Below are positions 5,028 through 5,347 of a stretch of DNA of 5,347 nt, one piece after another. The first letter of the stretch is position 1. Every line of letters starts with the position of its first letter. Below the pieces are notes generated by a model, which was not told the DNA's origin, made no database searches, and was given only the letters and a program-made list of their open reading frames with translations. Origin of the DNA: an uncultured Actinomyces sp. (lineage in GTDB: Bacteria > Actinomycetota > Actinomycetes > Actinomycetales > Actinomycetaceae). The translations under genes were made by a program, and so were the position numbers. The DNA is taken from NCBI GenBank assembly GCA_937926415.1, contig CALBAF010000176.1, forward strand, positions 1 to 5,347, in the 5' to 3' direction.

Positions 5028-5347
5028 GCTAGTTCTCCCTGGGTGACTCGATGGCTGGTCCATGGCTCGGTGACAATCGTAGAGACTTCCACGCGAACTT
5101 CCACATCGGCGGCGCACGCAGCCTCGCGGATCTTACGTGCGAGGACGGGGAGCCACGGGGACTCTGTCGCCCAGTGGGATCCGCACAGGAGCGCGGGAGA
5201 ACCGCCCTCGAGGTGTTCGGAGGCGGGATGGTGGCGCAGGTCGGCCGTGAGGTAGACGTCAACTCCCGCGGCGCGCGCGGCTTCGAGCGCGCTATCTCCA
5301 GCGCCGCCCAGGACTGCCACGCGCCGAACCGTCGCGTTCTCATCGCC
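5024..5347 (-). CDS. Nif3-like dinuclear metal centre protein, C-terminal part (cut by window edge)
   Basis: The last 107 residues of a Nif3/YbgI-family protein; the N-terminal part lies beyond the right edge. Members form toroidal hexamers with a two-metal site, and their biological role is debated (proposed GTP cyclohydrolase I type 2/NIF3 activity is not firmly established). Visible signatures are RRVAVLGGAGDSAL (8-21, the conserved GGxGxS turn), VDVYLTADLRHHPASE (29-44, equivalent to TGDxxHH) and CGSHWATESPWLPVLA (55-70), where His58 and Glu62 match the C-terminal metal ligands in the usual HxxxE arrangement. The upstream frame stays open to the edge, so the internal GTG at 5320 is not the start. 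It is the first gene of a pair with the coiled-coil protein, a neighbourhood common in actinobacteria. Its stop codon overlaps the next start codon. Confidence 0.93.
   Translation of the reverse strand, partial: GDENATVRRVAVLGGAGDSALEAARAAGVDVYLTADLRHHPASEHLEGGSPALLCGSHWATESPWLPVLARKIREAACAADVEVRVEVSTIVTEPWTSHRVTQGELA
5035..5040 (-). promoter_or_regulatory. Ribosome binding site fixing the GTG start of the coiled-coil gene
   Basis: AGGGAG on the minus strand lies inside the end of the Nif3-like gene, 7 nt before the GTG at 5027. It supports that start over the ATG at 5117 and fits coupled translation across the 4-nt overlap. Confidence 0.75.

Noticed and set aside
4575..5255. 226-codon open frame on the plus strand opposite the coiled-coil and Nif3-like genes
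   Set aside because: The Leu/Val/Asp-rich translation is what a reverse-strand frame of a charged coiled-coil gene produces; it has no ribosome binding site or recognisable domain, while the minus-strand frames match known families.

Overview
The window is high-GC, gene-dense DNA that reads as a core chromosomal segment of an actinobacterium. An Actinomycetaceae member (Actinomyces/Schaalia-like, from a host mucosal surface) is my best guess. The reasons are a polyphosphate-dependent glucokinase, an actinobacterial-type RNase P RNA, a YaaA with the PPSEGK start, a nif3/zinc-ribbon-type gene pair, TANNNT-type -10 boxes with one probable leaderless gene, and a GH29 fucosidase typical of host-glycan users. 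The genus is inference only; no 16S or phylogeny is available here.

Layout on the + strand: the 3' part of map (methionine aminopeptidase type I, cut by the left edge, ending at 695); a hairpin and a promoter; ppgK (831-1583); a perfect 15-bp hairpin; rnpB on the minus strand (about 1636-2001), converging on ppgK; yaaA (2051-2863), divergent from rnpB; a short gap with three consecutive palindromes; then a cytoplasmic GH29 alpha-L-fucosidase (2943-4280). From the right edge on the minus strand come the C-terminal part of a Nif3-like metal-binding protein (5347-5024) and, overlapping it by 4 nt, a coiled-coil protein of the C4 zinc-ribbon family (5027-4284). The latter converges on the fucosidase gene with only 3 nt between the stop codons.

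Functionally the genes are mostly independent housekeeping units: N-terminal Met removal, glucose phosphorylation using polyphosphate or ATP, tRNA 5' maturation, peroxide/iron stress protection, and the conserved but poorly understood Nif3/zinc-ribbon pair. The fucosidase is the only niche-specific gene and stands alone, with no transporter, regulator or fucose-catabolic gene beside it in this window.

I found no sign of a mobile element, CRISPR array, phage gene or defence system, and nothing that amounts to a new biological system. The points most worth a second look are the complete loss of the zinc-ribbon cysteines in the 4284-5027 protein, the palindrome cluster upstream of the fucosidase, and the compact back-to-back rnpB/yaaA promoters with a probable leaderless yaaA mRNA.
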